From JBNKHG01 sp050290225 (GTDB lineage Bacteria > Pseudomonadota > Gammaproteobacteria > Pseudomonadales > Cellvibrionaceae): a stretch of 64,000 bases of DNA. A program made the position numbers and the translations under genes. Shown here piece by piece: positions 16,159 through 25,144 of this stretch (position 1 is the stretch's first letter; each line of letters begins with the position of its first letter). Location: the NCBI GenBank assembly GCA_050290225.1, contig JBNKHG010000068.1:5341-69340 (forward strand), in the 5' to 3' direction. The notes below the pieces were generated by a model. The model made no database searches. It saw only the letters and a program-made list of their open reading frames with translations, and was not told the DNA's origin.

Positions 16159-17676
16159 GTGAGCAATTTCAATCTCTATCACCAATTCAGCCAGCATTTT
16201 CCCGCCGATGGCGACAAGGTCGCGATCGAGACCCGGGACGGCAGTACCGTCAGCTATGCCGAACTGGAGGCGCGTTCGGCGCAGATGGCCAATTTCCTCA
16301 CCGGGCTGGGGCTGGTGAAGGGCGACCGGGTCACGGCCCAGATCGAAAAATCCCCGCAGGGCCTCTACCTGTATCTCGGCTGTATTCGCGCCGGATTTGT
16401 TTTCCATCCCCTCAATACCGCCTACCAGAAGTCGGAGCTGGATTACTTTGTCGGTAATGCCGAGCCGGCGGCGATCGTCTGCTCCCGGCCCTATCTGGCG
16501 GTCATGAGCGCGCTGGCGGCAAGCCACGGTGTGGCACATGTTTATAGCCTGGAGGCGGACGGCGGCGGCAGCCTGATCGATGCCAGTGCCCACTGCGCCC
16601 GCGAGTTTGAGACTGTGCACAGCGGTGCGGACGAAATGGCGGCGCTGCTGTATTCGTCGGGCACCACCGGTCGTCCGAAAGGCATCATGCTCAGCCACAA
16701 TAACCTCGCCAGCAACGCCGCCACCCTGGTCAAACTCTGGGGCTTCAGCGCCGACGATGTGCTGCTGCACGCCCTACCCATCTTCCATGTGCACGGCCTG
16801 TTTGTGGCCATTGGGTGCGCCCTGATGAGCGGTGCCAAAATGCTCTACCTGCCCAAATACGACGTTCGCCAGGTGATGTCCCTGTTGCCCCGCTCAACGG
16901 TGATGATGGGGGTGCCGACCTTCTACACCCGGCTGTTGGCGGAAACTGATTTCTGCGCCGGGACCTGTGCCAACATGCGCCTGTTTATCTCCGGTTCCGC
17001 CCCCCTGCTGGAGGAAACCTTTCAGCAGTTTGTCGAGCGTACCGGGCACACCATCCTCGAGCGCTACGGCATGTCGGAAACCAGCATGAGCACCTCCAAC
17101 CCGCTCGACGGCGAGCGCAAGGCCGGCACCGTGGGGCCGACGCTGCCCGGGGTGAGCGCGCGCATCGTTGACGGCGAGGGCCGGGAGCTGCCGGTGGGGG
17201 AGATCGGCGACCTGCAGGTCAAAGGTCCCAATGTTTTCAAGGGGTACTGGCGGATGCCGGAAAAAACCGCCGAGGACTTTACCGCCGACGGTTTTTTCAA
17301 TACCGGTGATAAGGCCCGCATCGACAGCGACGGCTATATTGCCATTGTAGGCCGCGCCAAGGACCTGGTGATCAGCGGCGGTCTCAATGTGTATCCCAAG
17401 GAGGTGGAGCTGGTCATCGACGATATTCCGGGTGTACTGGAGTCGGCTGTGATCGGAGTTCCCCATCCAGACTTCGGCGAGGCGGTGGTGGCCGTGGTGG
17501 TCACCGATGGCAGTGCCGAGGTCGCCGAGGACCTGGTGATCGATATTGCCAGGACTGAACTGGCCAACTTTAAGGTTCCCAAACGGGTGGTGTTTGTCGA
17601 TGCCCTGCCCCGTAACACCATGGGCAAGGTGCAGAAGGCTGCTTTGCGGGAACAATACTGCCAGTTGTTAGATTAA
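16159..17676 (+). CDS. matB: Malonyl-CoA synthetase (MatB-type acyl-CoA synthetase)
   Basis: AMP-forming ligase that activates malonate, and often methylmalonate, to the CoA thioester. The 505-residue protein carries the ANL motifs: LLYSSGTTGRPKGIMLSH (P-loop), ALPIFHVHGLFVA, MGVPTFYTRLL, ERYGMSE, FFNTGDKARIDSDGYI, GRAKDLVISGGLNVYPKEVE and the catalytic lysine in PRNTMGKVQKAAL. HALPIFHVHGLFVA and VLMGVPTFYTRLL-like segments are typical of MatB within this large family. GTG start with a weak AGG upstream. A succinate-semialdehyde dehydrogenase-like gene follows on the same strand. Confidence 0.82.
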   Translation: MSNFNLYHQFSQHFPADGDKVAIETRDGSTVSYAELEARSAQMANFLTGLGLVKGDRVTAQIEKSPQGLYLYLGCIRAGFVFHPLNTAYQKSELDYFVGNAEPAAIVCSRPYLAVMSALAASHGVAHVYSLEADGGGSLIDASAHCAREFETVHSGADEMAALLYSSGTTGRPKGIMLSHNNLASNAATLVKLWGFSADDVLLHALPIFHVHGLFVAIGCALMSGAKMLYLPKYDVRQVMSLLPRSTVMMGVPTFYTRLLAETDFCAGTCANMRLFISGSAPLLEETFQQFVERTGHTILERYGMSETSMSTSNPLDGERKAGTVGPTLPGVSARIVDGEGRELPVGEIGDLQVKGPNVFKGYWRMPEKTAEDFTADGFFNTGDKARIDSDGYIAIVGRAKDLVISGGLNVYPKEVELVIDDIPGVLESAVIGVPHPDFGEAVVAVVVTDGSAEVAEDLVIDIARTELANFKVPKRVVFVDALPRNTMGKVQKAALREQYCQLLD

Positions 17677-17919
17677 CGTTGGCAATTTCTAACCTATACT
17701 TTAAAAGTTTTTTATTTTTGCAACTAATGCAGACAGGTATTGTGAGCCATCCCGGATTCTCCGGCCCGCCGGCACTGGTTGGCGGGGCGCTGTTATCCAT
17801 CGTACTGAATCGGATAGCTGGCCCCCACTGACCTATTATGCAGGTAGCGACCTGTTTCGCCGCGGGCCAGAAATATCGCGACATTAGACCGAGCGGCCAG
17901 TTAATAGAAGGTAGATGCC

Positions 17920-19377
17920 ATGAAACTGAACAATCCCGAGTTGCTGCGTACCCAAGCCTATATCGACGGCCAGTGGGTGGACGCGGAAAACGGTAACACT
18001 GTCCCCGTATACAACCCCGCCAATGGCGAAGAGATCGCCCGTATTGCCGATTGCGGTGCCGACGAAACCCGCCGCGCCATCGAAGCGGCAGAAGCGGCGC
18101 TGCCGGCATGGCGCGCCAAAAGCGCCAAGGAGCGGGCCAACCTGTTGCGCAACTGGTTCAACCTGGTGATGGCCAACCTGGATGACCTGGGCCAGATCCT
18201 GACCCTGGAGCAGGGTAAACCCCTGGCTGAAGCCAAGGGTGAAATCACCTATGGCGCCGGTTATATCGAGTGGTTTGCCGAGGAAGCCAAGCGTATCTAT
18301 GGCGATGTGATTCCCCAGCCCTCCAATGACAAGCGCCTGGTGGTGATCAAGCAACCGGTGGGTGTGGTGGCCTCCATCACGCCCTGGAACTTCCCCAACG
18401 CGATGATTACCCGCAAGGCGGGGCCGGCGCTGGCCGCCGGCTGCACCTTTGTCGGCAAACCCGCCACCGAAACCCCGTTGTCCGCCCTGGCCCTGGCGGC
18501 ATTGGCTGAAGAGGCGGGTATTCCCGCCGGCGTCTTCAATATGGTCTGCGGCAAGAGTTCACGGGCCATTGGTGGCGAGATGACCTCCAACCCCATCGTT
18601 CGCAAGCTGACCTTTACCGGTTCCACTCCGGTGGGCAAGGTATTGATGGAGCAGTGTGCCGGTACCGTCAAGAAAACCTCCATGGAGCTCGGCGGTAATG
18701 CGCCCTTTATCGTCTTTGACGATGCCGATCTGGACGCCGCCGTAGCCGGTGCCATGGCTTCCAAATACCGCAACGCGGGCCAGACCTGTGTCTGCACCAA
18801 CCGCATTCTGGTGCAGGAGGGAATCTATGATGCCTTTGCGGAAAAACTGGCCGATGCCGTCAAGGCGTTGAAGCTGGGGGATGGTATGGTTGAAGGTGTC
18901 ACCACCGGACCGCTGGTCAATGTCGGTGCCGCGCGGGATGTGGACGCTATGGTTCAAGATGCCCTGGATAACGGCGCCAAAGCGGTGGCCGGAGGCCGGA
19001 TTTCCCCCCTGGGCGAGTGCTACTACGAGCCCACTGTGTTGACCAATGTGAACGACAGCATGCGCGTGTTCCGCGAAGAGATCTTCGGACCGGTCGCACC
19101 GCTATTCAAGTTCAGCACAGAAGCGGAAGCCGTGCACATGGCCAACGACACCGAATTCGGCCTGGCCGCCTATTTCTACTCTCGCGATATCGGCCGGATC
19201 TGGCGGGTGGGCGAGGCCCTGGAGTATGGTATCGTCGGTATCAACGAAGGCATCATCTCCAATGAGATGGCACCTTTTGGTGGCGTGAAGGAATCCGGCT
19301 CCGGCCGCGAGGGTTCCAAGTACGGCATCGACGACTATGTGGAGATCAAGTATATGTGTATGGGCGGCCTCGAATAG
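17920..19377 (+). CDS. gabD: Succinate-semialdehyde dehydrogenase, NAD(P)-dependent
   Basis: Aldehyde dehydrogenase of 485 residues, close to GabD, which oxidises succinate semialdehyde to succinate in GABA and related pathways. Visible are the cofactor region TPWNFPNAMITRK, FTGSTPVGK, the catalytic glutamate in MELGGNAPFIVFDDAD, the catalytic cysteine in NAGQTCVCTNR and the C-terminal FGGVKESGSGREGSKYGI. The NAGQTCVC form with a second cysteine two residues on is typical of GabD. AAGG precedes the ATG. Given matB upstream, malonate semialdehyde is a possible alternative substrate (inference). Confidence 0.9.
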   Translation: MKLNNPELLRTQAYIDGQWVDAENGNTVPVYNPANGEEIARIADCGADETRRAIEAAEAALPAWRAKSAKERANLLRNWFNLVMANLDDLGQILTLEQGKPLAEAKGEITYGAGYIEWFAEEAKRIYGDVIPQPSNDKRLVVIKQPVGVVASITPWNFPNAMITRKAGPALAAGCTFVGKPATETPLSALALAALAEEAGIPAGVFNMVCGKSSRAIGGEMTSNPIVRKLTFTGSTPVGKVLMEQCAGTVKKTSMELGGNAPFIVFDDADLDAAVAGAMASKYRNAGQTCVCTNRILVQEGIYDAFAEKLADAVKALKLGDGMVEGVTTGPLVNVGAARDVDAMVQDALDNGAKAVAGGRISPLGECYYEPTVLTNVNDSMRVFREEIFGPVAPLFKFSTEAEAVHMANDTEFGLAAYFYSRDIGRIWRVGEALEYGIVGINEGIISNEMAPFGGVKESGSGREGSKYGIDDYVEIKYMCMGGLE

Positions 19378-19408
19378 TTGCCCAGCCCAGCGACACGCCA
19401 TTCAACCG

Positions 19409-19440
19409 GAACGGGAAGCCAAGGGCTTCCCGTTCTGCGT
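19409..19440 (+). terminator. Intrinsic terminator after gabD
   Basis: GAACGGGAAGCC, three-base loop AAG, GGCTTCCCGTTC: a perfect 12-bp stem 32 bp past the gabD stop, followed by TGCGTTTTC. Confidence 0.8.
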
Positions 19441-19516
19441 TTTCGCGGCCCTGTTTTAAAATTCCTCAGGTACTCTTTGTCTTTGGGAAAGGAGCCGCCT
19501 ATCGGCGGTAAAGGAG

Positions 19517-19993
19517 ATGTCTATGAATGGGCAAGTGGTATTTGACGAATACCGTACCGTTGTCAAACCTGAATGGATGGATCACAACCAGCATATGAAT
19601 GTGGCCTATTATGTGCTGGCCTTCGACCTGGCGACCGATGAATTTTATCGTTACCTGGGCATTCCCGACGCCTGTTACGACAAGGGCAGCTCCTTTTTTA
19701 CCCTCGATATGAATGTAACTTACTGCAGTGAAGTGGTGACGGGTGACAACCTGCGATTCACCACCCAATTGCTGGCCATGGATAACAAGCGTATCCGCTA
19801 CTTTCACAAGATGTTCAATGCCGATGAGGATTATCTGGCGGCCACCAATGAGTGTGTCGCTATTCATGTTAACAGGGACACGCGCAAGTCTGAGCCGATG
19901 CCGGCTTCACTTTACGAGCGACTGCTCGCCGTTAAGAAACAGCACGATCTGTTGGGGCTGCCGGAAAACGCCAACCGTCAGTTGAGAATTTAA
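19517..19993 (+). CDS. Hotdog-fold acyl-CoA thioesterase
   Basis: A 158-residue 4HBT-superfamily thioesterase. The N-terminal VKPEWMDHNQHMNVAYYVLAFD contains the family acidic residue and the HMN motif where substrate CoA esters bind. The arrangement resembles carnitine-pathway betainyl-CoA thioesterases, but substrate choice cannot be read reliably. GGAG precedes the ATG region (an in-frame ATG lies two codons downstream). It follows the gabD terminator, so it is probably transcribed separately. Confidence 0.8.
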   Translation: MSMNGQVVFDEYRTVVKPEWMDHNQHMNVAYYVLAFDLATDEFYRYLGIPDACYDKGSSFFTLDMNVTYCSEVVTGDNLRFTTQLLAMDNKRIRYFHKMFNADEDYLAATNECVAIHVNRDTRKSEPMPASLYERLLAVKKQHDLLGLPENANRQLRI

Positions 19994-20031
19994 CGGAATT
20001 CTGCCTGGAAGATTTTTCACCGCCGCAAGCG

Positions 20032-21183
20032 TTACAGGCGACGGAGTTTTTCTGCCGCCTCAATTAACGTGGATTCCGATTTGGCAAAACAGAAACGCAC
20101 ATAATGCTGCGCTGGCGGCTGTTCATAGAATACGGAAATGGGTATCGCCGCCACACCGTGCTCCCGGGTCAGCCACTGCGCCATGGCGCGGTCGTCCCGG
20201 TTGCTGATTTCACTGAAGTCCACCAACTGGAAATAGGTACCGGGTGTCGGTGTAAACCGGAAACGTGAATCTGTCAGCGCTCCGCAAAACGCATCGCGTT
20301 TGCCCTGGTAAAAATCAGGCAGCTCTTCACCGTGTCGGGGGCACTGGGCCATAAAATCCGCCAGCGCCCACTGGATTGGCGTGATGCCCACGAAGGTGAC
20401 GTACTGATGCACCTTGCGCAGTTCGCCGGTCAGCGCCGGTGGGGCCACGCAGTAGCCGGTCTTCCAACCGGTGACATGAAAGCTCTTGCCGAAAGAGGAG
20501 ACGACAAACGCCCGCGCCGCCAGCTCGGGGTAACGCAGCAGGCTTTCGTGCCGCTGACGGTCGTAGACCAGATGTTCGTAAACCTCATCGGATAGCAAAA
20601 GGATGTCGGAGTCCTTCACAATCTCGATCAGACACTGCATGTCGTCCGCCGACAAGATGGCGCCGGTGGGGTTGTGGGGGGAGTTCAGGATGATCATCCG
20701 GGTTTGCGGACTGATGGAATCCCTGACCCGCTGCCAGTCGATACCGAAGGTCGGCGGCTGCAACGGAATATGGATGGTGGTGCCGCCGCTGAGGTGAACC
20801 GAGGGTGCGTAACTGTCGTAAGCGGGATCGAACACGATTACCTCATCCCCCGGCTTTACGCAGGCTGTAATCGCGCAGTAGATGGCTTCGGTGGCTCCCG
20901 GCACAACCGTCACTTCCGAATCGGGGTTGGCCGGATAGCCGTAGAGCCGCTTTACCTTGATCGCAATCTGCTCTCTCAATTGCGGCACACCCGCCAGCGG
21001 CGCGTACTGGTTATGGCCGTGCTGCACGTAGTGGCAGAGGCGATCGCGCAGTAGCTGGGGGCCGTCGAAATCGGGAAAACCCTGACCGAGATTGATAGCG
21101 CCGCAATCACTGGCCAGCTGGGACATCTCAGTAAAAATAGTGGTGCCCACGCGGGGGAGTTTGGAGGAGATCGACGGCGTCAT
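20032..21183 (-). CDS. YbdL-type methionine aminotransferase
   Basis: Pyridoxal-phosphate fold type I aminotransferase, 383 residues from the ATG at 21183 (another ATG at 21204). It matches E. coli YbdL, a methionine/glutamine-oxo-acid transaminase, along its whole length: SKLPRVGTTIFTEMSQLA, INLGQGFPDFDGP, NQYAPLAGVPQLRE, NSPHNPTGAIL, SDEVYEHLVYD, the PLP lysine in SSFGKSFHVTGWKTGYC, and the ending FCFAKSESTLIEAAEKLR. YbdL-like enzymes can also use kynurenine or act in methionine salvage. No operon partner is visible. Confidence 0.88.
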   Translation of the reverse strand: MTPSISSKLPRVGTTIFTEMSQLASDCGAINLGQGFPDFDGPQLLRDRLCHYVQHGHNQYAPLAGVPQLREQIAIKVKRLYGYPANPDSEVTVVPGATEAIYCAITACVKPGDEVIVFDPAYDSYAPSVHLSGGTTIHIPLQPPTFGIDWQRVRDSISPQTRMIILNSPHNPTGAILSADDMQCLIEIVKDSDILLLSDEVYEHLVYDRQRHESLLRYPELAARAFVVSSFGKSFHVTGWKTGYCVAPPALTGELRKVHQYVTFVGITPIQWALADFMAQCPRHGEELPDFYQGKRDAFCGALTDSRFRFTPTPGTYFQLVDFSEISNRDDRAMAQWLTREHGVAAIPISVFYEQPPAQHYVRFCFAKSESTLIEAAEKLRRL

Positions 21184-21300
21184 GGCGTTATCCCGGATAA
21201 ACATGGTTCAACGAATGCCAGCCGAATATAGCAGAACCCGCGGACTCGCGCCTGGCGGACATTCGCTTTGAGTGTCCGGGCATTTCGACTGCGCGCAAGG

Positions 21301-21342
21301 ACAGAGGTGTGCTGACAGAGGTGTGCTGACAGAGGCGTGCTA
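21301..21342 (+). repeat. 14-bp tandem repeat, three units
   Basis: ACAGAGGTGTGCTG occurs twice and then once as ACAGAGGCGTGCTA, between the aminotransferase and MATE genes. It is unrelated in sequence to the array near matB but has the same period. Confidence 0.75.
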
Positions 21343-21446
21343 AGCGATCAAGGCCGCAATGACCTTGATCTGATTTCTCTGTGGATGTTTTCTATTGAGG
21401 CAAGGCGTTTGAGAACAGCGGCGCGCATCTGGAGGGCAAGCTAAGT

Positions 21447-22835
21447 CTAAAGGACGCTCAGCCAACGTTTTTGCCGAAAGCGCCAGCTGAGCAAGAGCGC
21501 CTTCACCAGCTGGTCGACGACAAATACCGAGAAAATTGTCCATACGGGAAACTGCAGCCAGCTGAACAGCGCCGCCAGAGGCAATCGTACGCCAAGGATG
21601 GCCACCATCCCGGCGATCAGTGGAAAACGAGTGTCACCGGCGCCGCGCATGGCGCCACCGAAAACCAGGTCGACCGCCATCAGTGGCTGCATCAGGCCCA
21701 GTATCAACACAAACTGGGCAGCGGTGCTGGCTACCTTGGGATCGCTCACCATAAGCTGGCTGAGTGGGGTGGAAAACAGGGCCGACAGAATGCCAGTTCC
21801 CAACAGGGTGGCGACAGCAAGTTTCAGGGCATGGTAGGCACTTTGCAGGGCGCCCTCCGGATCGCCGGCTCCGAGTAATTGGCCCACCACCGCCGAGGCG
21901 GCGATCGAGAATCCGAGCCCTATCACCAGTGCAATGCCAAACAAATTTATACCCACGCCGTAGGCGGCGAAAGCGGAAGTGCCGTAACTGGCAACAAAGC
22001 CGATAAACAGCAGCATGGCGGCCTGCATAATCAATTGTTCGGTAGTGGCCGGCAAACAGATGCGGAGGAAGTGGTTCAGGCTGGCGCGGGGCGCGCGCGA
22101 GGGTGTGGCCAGGGGCAGGGCAAAGGGCAGGGCAGAGGGCAGGACAGAGGGCAGGACAGAGGGCAGAGTAAAGGGCAGCCGCAAACGCCCCTGTATCCAC
22201 AAAAACATATAGGCCAGGAAGCAGAGGGTAAAGGCGAGCCCCCAACCGATCGCGGCGCCGTGCACACCCATCGCCGGCAAGCCCCAGGCGCCATAGGCCA
22301 GCCCGTAGGCGCATAGCACGCTGGTGCCGTTGGATATTATCCCCAGGTACAAAGGCGTTTTGGCATCACCGGTGGCACGGCAGGCGGTACTCAATATCAT
22401 CACCAGTCCATGGGCGGGTGCAAAAAGGCATAGCCAGCGAAGATAGCCGACCGCCAAAGCCCGCGTTTCTCCGTGAAGGTGAAAAAAAACGGCCAGGGGC
22501 TCGGCCAGGGCTGCTCCCAGTAACGCCAGCGTTACACACACTACCAGACCCACGCCCATGGCGAGTCGGGTGTAGGCCGTTGCCTGGGAAATATCCCCTG
22601 CGCCCCAGGCCCGGGACACCAGTGCGGTGGTGGCTGAACCCATGCCCATCAGCAGGGCTATCAGAATAAACAGGATGCGCTGCCCGGCTGTTGCCGCGGC
22701 CACCGACGGTGTGCCCAGGCTGGCCACAACCTTGATAATGAGGAGGTTGGCGATGCTGGATAGCATAAATACCAGGATCGAGGGACCGGCGATGGACCAG
22801 ATGCTGGGGCGTTCGTGAGCAGTCTCTGTGGGCAT
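21447..22835 (-). CDS. MATE family multidrug/cation exporter
   Basis: Inner-membrane efflux protein of the multidrug and toxic compound extrusion family, 462 residues, with about 12 hydrophobic segments. Family landmarks are AGPSILVFMLSSIANLL, MGSATTALVSRAWGAGD, FGIALVIGLGFSIAASAVVGQLLGAGDPE and the late GDTRFPLIAGMVAI. An unusual insert of about 24 residues with period-four LPSV/LPSA/LPFA units lies in the loop after transmembrane segment 6, coded by a 12-bp tandem array. Because the unit is 12 bp, copy-number change keeps the frame. Confidence 0.88.
   Translation of the reverse strand: MPTETAHERPSIWSIAGPSILVFMLSSIANLLIIKVVASLGTPSVAAATAGQRILFILIALLMGMGSATTALVSRAWGAGDISQATAYTRLAMGVGLVVCVTLALLGAALAEPLAVFFHLHGETRALAVGYLRWLCLFAPAHGLVMILSTACRATGDAKTPLYLGIISNGTSVLCAYGLAYGAWGLPAMGVHGAAIGWGLAFTLCFLAYMFLWIQGRLRLPFTLPSVLPSVLPSALPFALPLATPSRAPRASLNHFLRICLPATTEQLIMQAAMLLFIGFVASYGTSAFAAYGVGINLFGIALVIGLGFSIAASAVVGQLLGAGDPEGALQSAYHALKLAVATLLGTGILSALFSTPLSQLMVSDPKVASTAAQFVLILGLMQPLMAVDLVFGGAMRGAGDTRFPLIAGMVAILGVRLPLAALFSWLQFPVWTIFSVFVVDQLVKALLLSWRFRQKRWLSVL
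22112..22183 (+). repeat. 12-bp tandem repeat inside the MATE gene
   Basis: Six units of about AGGGCAGGACAG (for example 22136-22147 and 22148-22159 are identical) are read on the minus strand as LPS-V/A and LPF-A/T tetrapeptides. The insert sits in the central cytoplasmic loop of the exporter. Confidence 0.85.
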
Positions 22836-23156
22836 GGGGTGGCTCGTTGTCTCCCTGTGACAAGCTTTTGCTGACTGGCGTCGGATATAAATTGGGAATG
22901 GGTATTACGGCAGGAACCTGCTCCTGCTCAGCGAACTCTCATGGGGAGAAAAATACCCGGTGGCGGCACCTGTAGGCAGGCCGGGAGCGATGGTAACAGA
23001 AAATGGTTGGCTGTGGGGGGCTTCCCCTCAGCTCCGCACTTCGAATTTTCCCGCGCCGCGGCTTTCGCCCGTTTCGAAACTTTAGTCCGCTTCAAAAAAA
23101 CAGCCCGCTTTACGCCCTGAGGTAGTTCTTTAGGGAATATTCAATTGCCGAGCCCC
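22836..23156. other. Intergenic stretch, no gene seen
   Basis: About 320 bp between the MATE gene start and the end of the glycine-zipper gene. No gene, known riboswitch or strong hairpin was recognised. Confidence 0.4.
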
Positions 23157-23690
23157 TTAACGCACCGTGTAACCCCTCCCCTCCAGGCATGCGGTTAATG
23201 CCCGCCGGTAGTTGGATCGCCCCAGTGCTTTTTCAGCTTTTACGCGGGCCTGCGCTTGCGCTTCTTGGCGTGCCACGCCTTCGGCTTTTTCCCGTGCTTC
23301 CTGTTGTCCCTGCTCCTCGATGGCGGCGCCGACAATGGTGCCGACCATGGCACCGATGACTGCGCCTTTGCCGGGGTCGTCGTCATGGGCGCCGATGATG
23401 CCGCCGGCCACGGCGCCGGCAACGGTGCCTTTTCCGGTGGCGCCGGCCTGTTTGTTTTCCACGGGCACAGTCACCGTTCTCGGCGGCGGATCGCTGCGGA
23501 ACTGTGTGGGATCGAAACCGGATTCCTTGACGGCCCAGCGGTGGCAGGCGTACCGATCGTCGGCCAGCTGCTGGTCGGATTGGCCTTTGGCCGGGTAGAC
23601 ATAGAGGGTCTGCGCTGCGGCGAACAGACTGCCCAGCATGGCCGCCACGGCGAGACCGGCAGTGGTCGCAATGTGTGTCACTGATTTCAC
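23157..23690 (-). CDS. Exported glycine-zipper protein with C-terminal cysteine module
   Basis: A 177-residue envelope protein. Signal peptide at 1-27 (AGLAVAAMLGSLFAAAQ). A cysteine-containing segment follows: LYVYPAKGQSDQQLADDRYA, then CHRWAVKESGFDP. The centre is a glycine zipper (GTVAGAVAGGIIGA and AVIGAMVGTIVGAA), then a charged QE/KA-rich helix and the ending NYRRALTACLEGRGYTVR. Glycine zippers pack into membranes or outer-membrane lipoprotein assemblies. The start and end segments are shared with the next upstream gene, which lies 8 bp away on the same strand. Confidence 0.8.
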   Translation of the reverse strand: MKSVTHIATTAGLAVAAMLGSLFAAAQTLYVYPAKGQSDQQLADDRYACHRWAVKESGFDPTQFRSDPPPRTVTVPVENKQAGATGKGTVAGAVAGGIIGAHDDDPGKGAVIGAMVGTIVGAAIEEQGQQEAREKAEGVARQEAQAQARVKAEKALGRSNYRRALTACLEGRGYTVR

Positions 23691-23698
23691 GGATTCAC

Positions 23699-24370
23699 CT
23701 ATTTTACTGTGTAGCCCCGCCCCTCCAGGCAGGCCGAGACGGCGCGGCGGTAATTGCCTTCATTCGCCATATTCTGGTTGCCGGCGGCGGGGTCAAACCC
23801 GGTTTGCTGCACGGCCCACTGGTAGCATTCGTACCGGTCCCGGTCGCGCTGCTCGTCGTTCTGCCCCTGCCTTGGGTAAACATAGATTTCGCCGGAGGCG
23901 GTTTCGCTGGCCGAGACCACGGCGGCCTCGGCGCCCTCCGGCTCCTCGACCACTACGTACTCCCTGGTCTCTCTGTCCCAGAGGTAGTAGGTCAGGTTGA
24001 CGTAGAAGTAACGGTGCGGGCCGATAAGGAAACTGACATAGCCGGGAGGCAGTGAGTGGACGCGGGCGCCCAATGGCGCGTGGACGACGACATAGCCCCC
24101 AGGATGATAGGGCCGGTAAAAGTCACCGCGGTGGTAATAGTAGATGTGACTGCCGAGTTCCAGGCTGCGATGGGTCCGTGGCAGGGCGAGCACCTTGTGG
24201 CCGACCCTGGGGTGCCTTATGGCACGGGGTCGTTCCTTTTCGTGTATGTCCTTGTGGTCGTGTATTTCCCTGGAGTCGTGTATCTCCTTGGCGGCTGAGA
24301 CCGCATCGGGAGGAATTGTGGCGGCACAGACACCAGCAACAACAGCCGCGGCAATGACCAGCGTTTTCAT
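23699..24370 (-). CDS. DUF6515-type exported protein with the same cysteine module
   Basis: A 223-residue exported protein from the ATG at 24370; signal peptide TLVIAAAVVAGVCAATIPP. A histidine-rich segment (about 28-60, repeated EIHD/DIHE) is followed by a DUF6515 core: YYYHRGDFYRPYHPGGYVVV, then LPPGYVSFLIGPHRYFYVN. The C-terminal 65 residues contain IYVYPRQGQNDEQRDRDRYE, CYQWAVQQTGFDP and NYRRAVSACLEGRGYTVK, clearly homologous to segments of the adjacent glycine-zipper protein. The histidine repeats could bind metal. The gene is cotranscribed with its neighbour, and function is unknown. Confidence 0.78.
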   Translation of the reverse strand: MKTLVIAAAVVAGVCAATIPPDAVSAAKEIHDSREIHDHKDIHEKERPRAIRHPRVGHKVLALPRTHRSLELGSHIYYYHRGDFYRPYHPGGYVVVHAPLGARVHSLPPGYVSFLIGPHRYFYVNLTYYLWDRETREYVVVEEPEGAEAAVVSASETASGEIYVYPRQGQNDEQRDRDRYECYQWAVQQTGFDPAAGNQNMANEGNYRRAVSACLEGRGYTVK

Positions 24371-24607
24371 AGGCAATTCCAAAATATTGTTTTTCCGTAA
24401 CCTTTAACGAATGTAGCAGAAACCGGTTGACCGGCTACTGGTAAAGATAGGCAAAGGCATGCGCTGGAAGTGTGGCCTGGCTACGACCGGAGGGGGGCGT
24501 CTTGCAGGGGCTGAGGTGTTTGGCCCTGCCGCATGGTTTGATCCCCGCCGGGTCGGGTGTCCGGCCGGGACGGAGGGATGCGTCCGGGTGGCTTCCCTTG
24601 CTCGCCG

Positions 24608-25078
24608 CTATTTCGGCAAAGGCAGGGTGTGCCGGGACATGACCTGGTTAAGGATGATGGTGGTGTCTATCCGGGAAATCTGGGGAATGCCAGCCAGGCC
24701 GTCCTTGATGAAGGCTTCGTAGGTTTTCAGGTCCTCCGAGACCACTCGCAGCAGGTAGTCGTATTCTCCGGTCAGCACAAAACACTCCATCACCTGCTCG
24801 AGCCCCTGGATGGCCTCTTCGAAATCCCTGGCGTTGTCCGAGCTGTTCCTCACCAGTTGGATAAACACGAAAGCCGAGATATGCAGGCCCACCTTTTCCC
24901 GATCGAGTTCGGTCACATAGTTGCGAATCACCCCGCTTTCCTCCAGGCGCTTGACCCGCCGCAGGCAGGGGGTGGGAGAGAGGTTGACCTGATCGGCCAG
25001 CTCAGCGTTGGTGATACGGGCGTCTTGCTGCAGCAGACGCAGGATTTGTCGATCCGTCTTGTCCAGGTGATTTGACAT
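24608..25078 (-). CDS. Lrp/AsnC family transcriptional regulator
   Basis: A 156-residue Lrp-type regulator. N-terminal winged helix: LDKTDRQILRLLQQDARITN and the recognition region NLSPTPCLRRVKRLEESGVI. The C-terminal RAM domain (about 70-150) binds amino-acid ligands: VMECFVLTGEYDYLLRVV. It is separated by only 66 bp of AT-rich DNA from the divergent PrnB-like gene, whose pathway probably handles an amino acid such as tryptophan, so it is the likely local regulator. Confidence 0.9.
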   Translation of the reverse strand: MSNHLDKTDRQILRLLQQDARITNAELADQVNLSPTPCLRRVKRLEESGVIRNYVTELDREKVGLHISAFVFIQLVRNSSDNARDFEEAIQGLEQVMECFVLTGEYDYLLRVVSEDLKTYEAFIKDGLAGIPQISRIDTTIILNQVMSRHTLPLPK

Positions 25079-25144
25079 AATATGCTATTTTAAATGGATT
25101 AATGTTTATAAAACTCTAATCAATCGCCTAAATAGTAGTTAAAA
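25079..25144. promoter_or_regulatory. AT-rich divergent promoter region, lrp / PrnB-like
   Basis: A 66-bp region rich in A and T (including TATTTTAAATGGATTAATG) separates the two divergent starts. Lrp-type proteins favour such AT-rich sites. No single operator sequence can be defined by eye. Confidence 0.5.
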
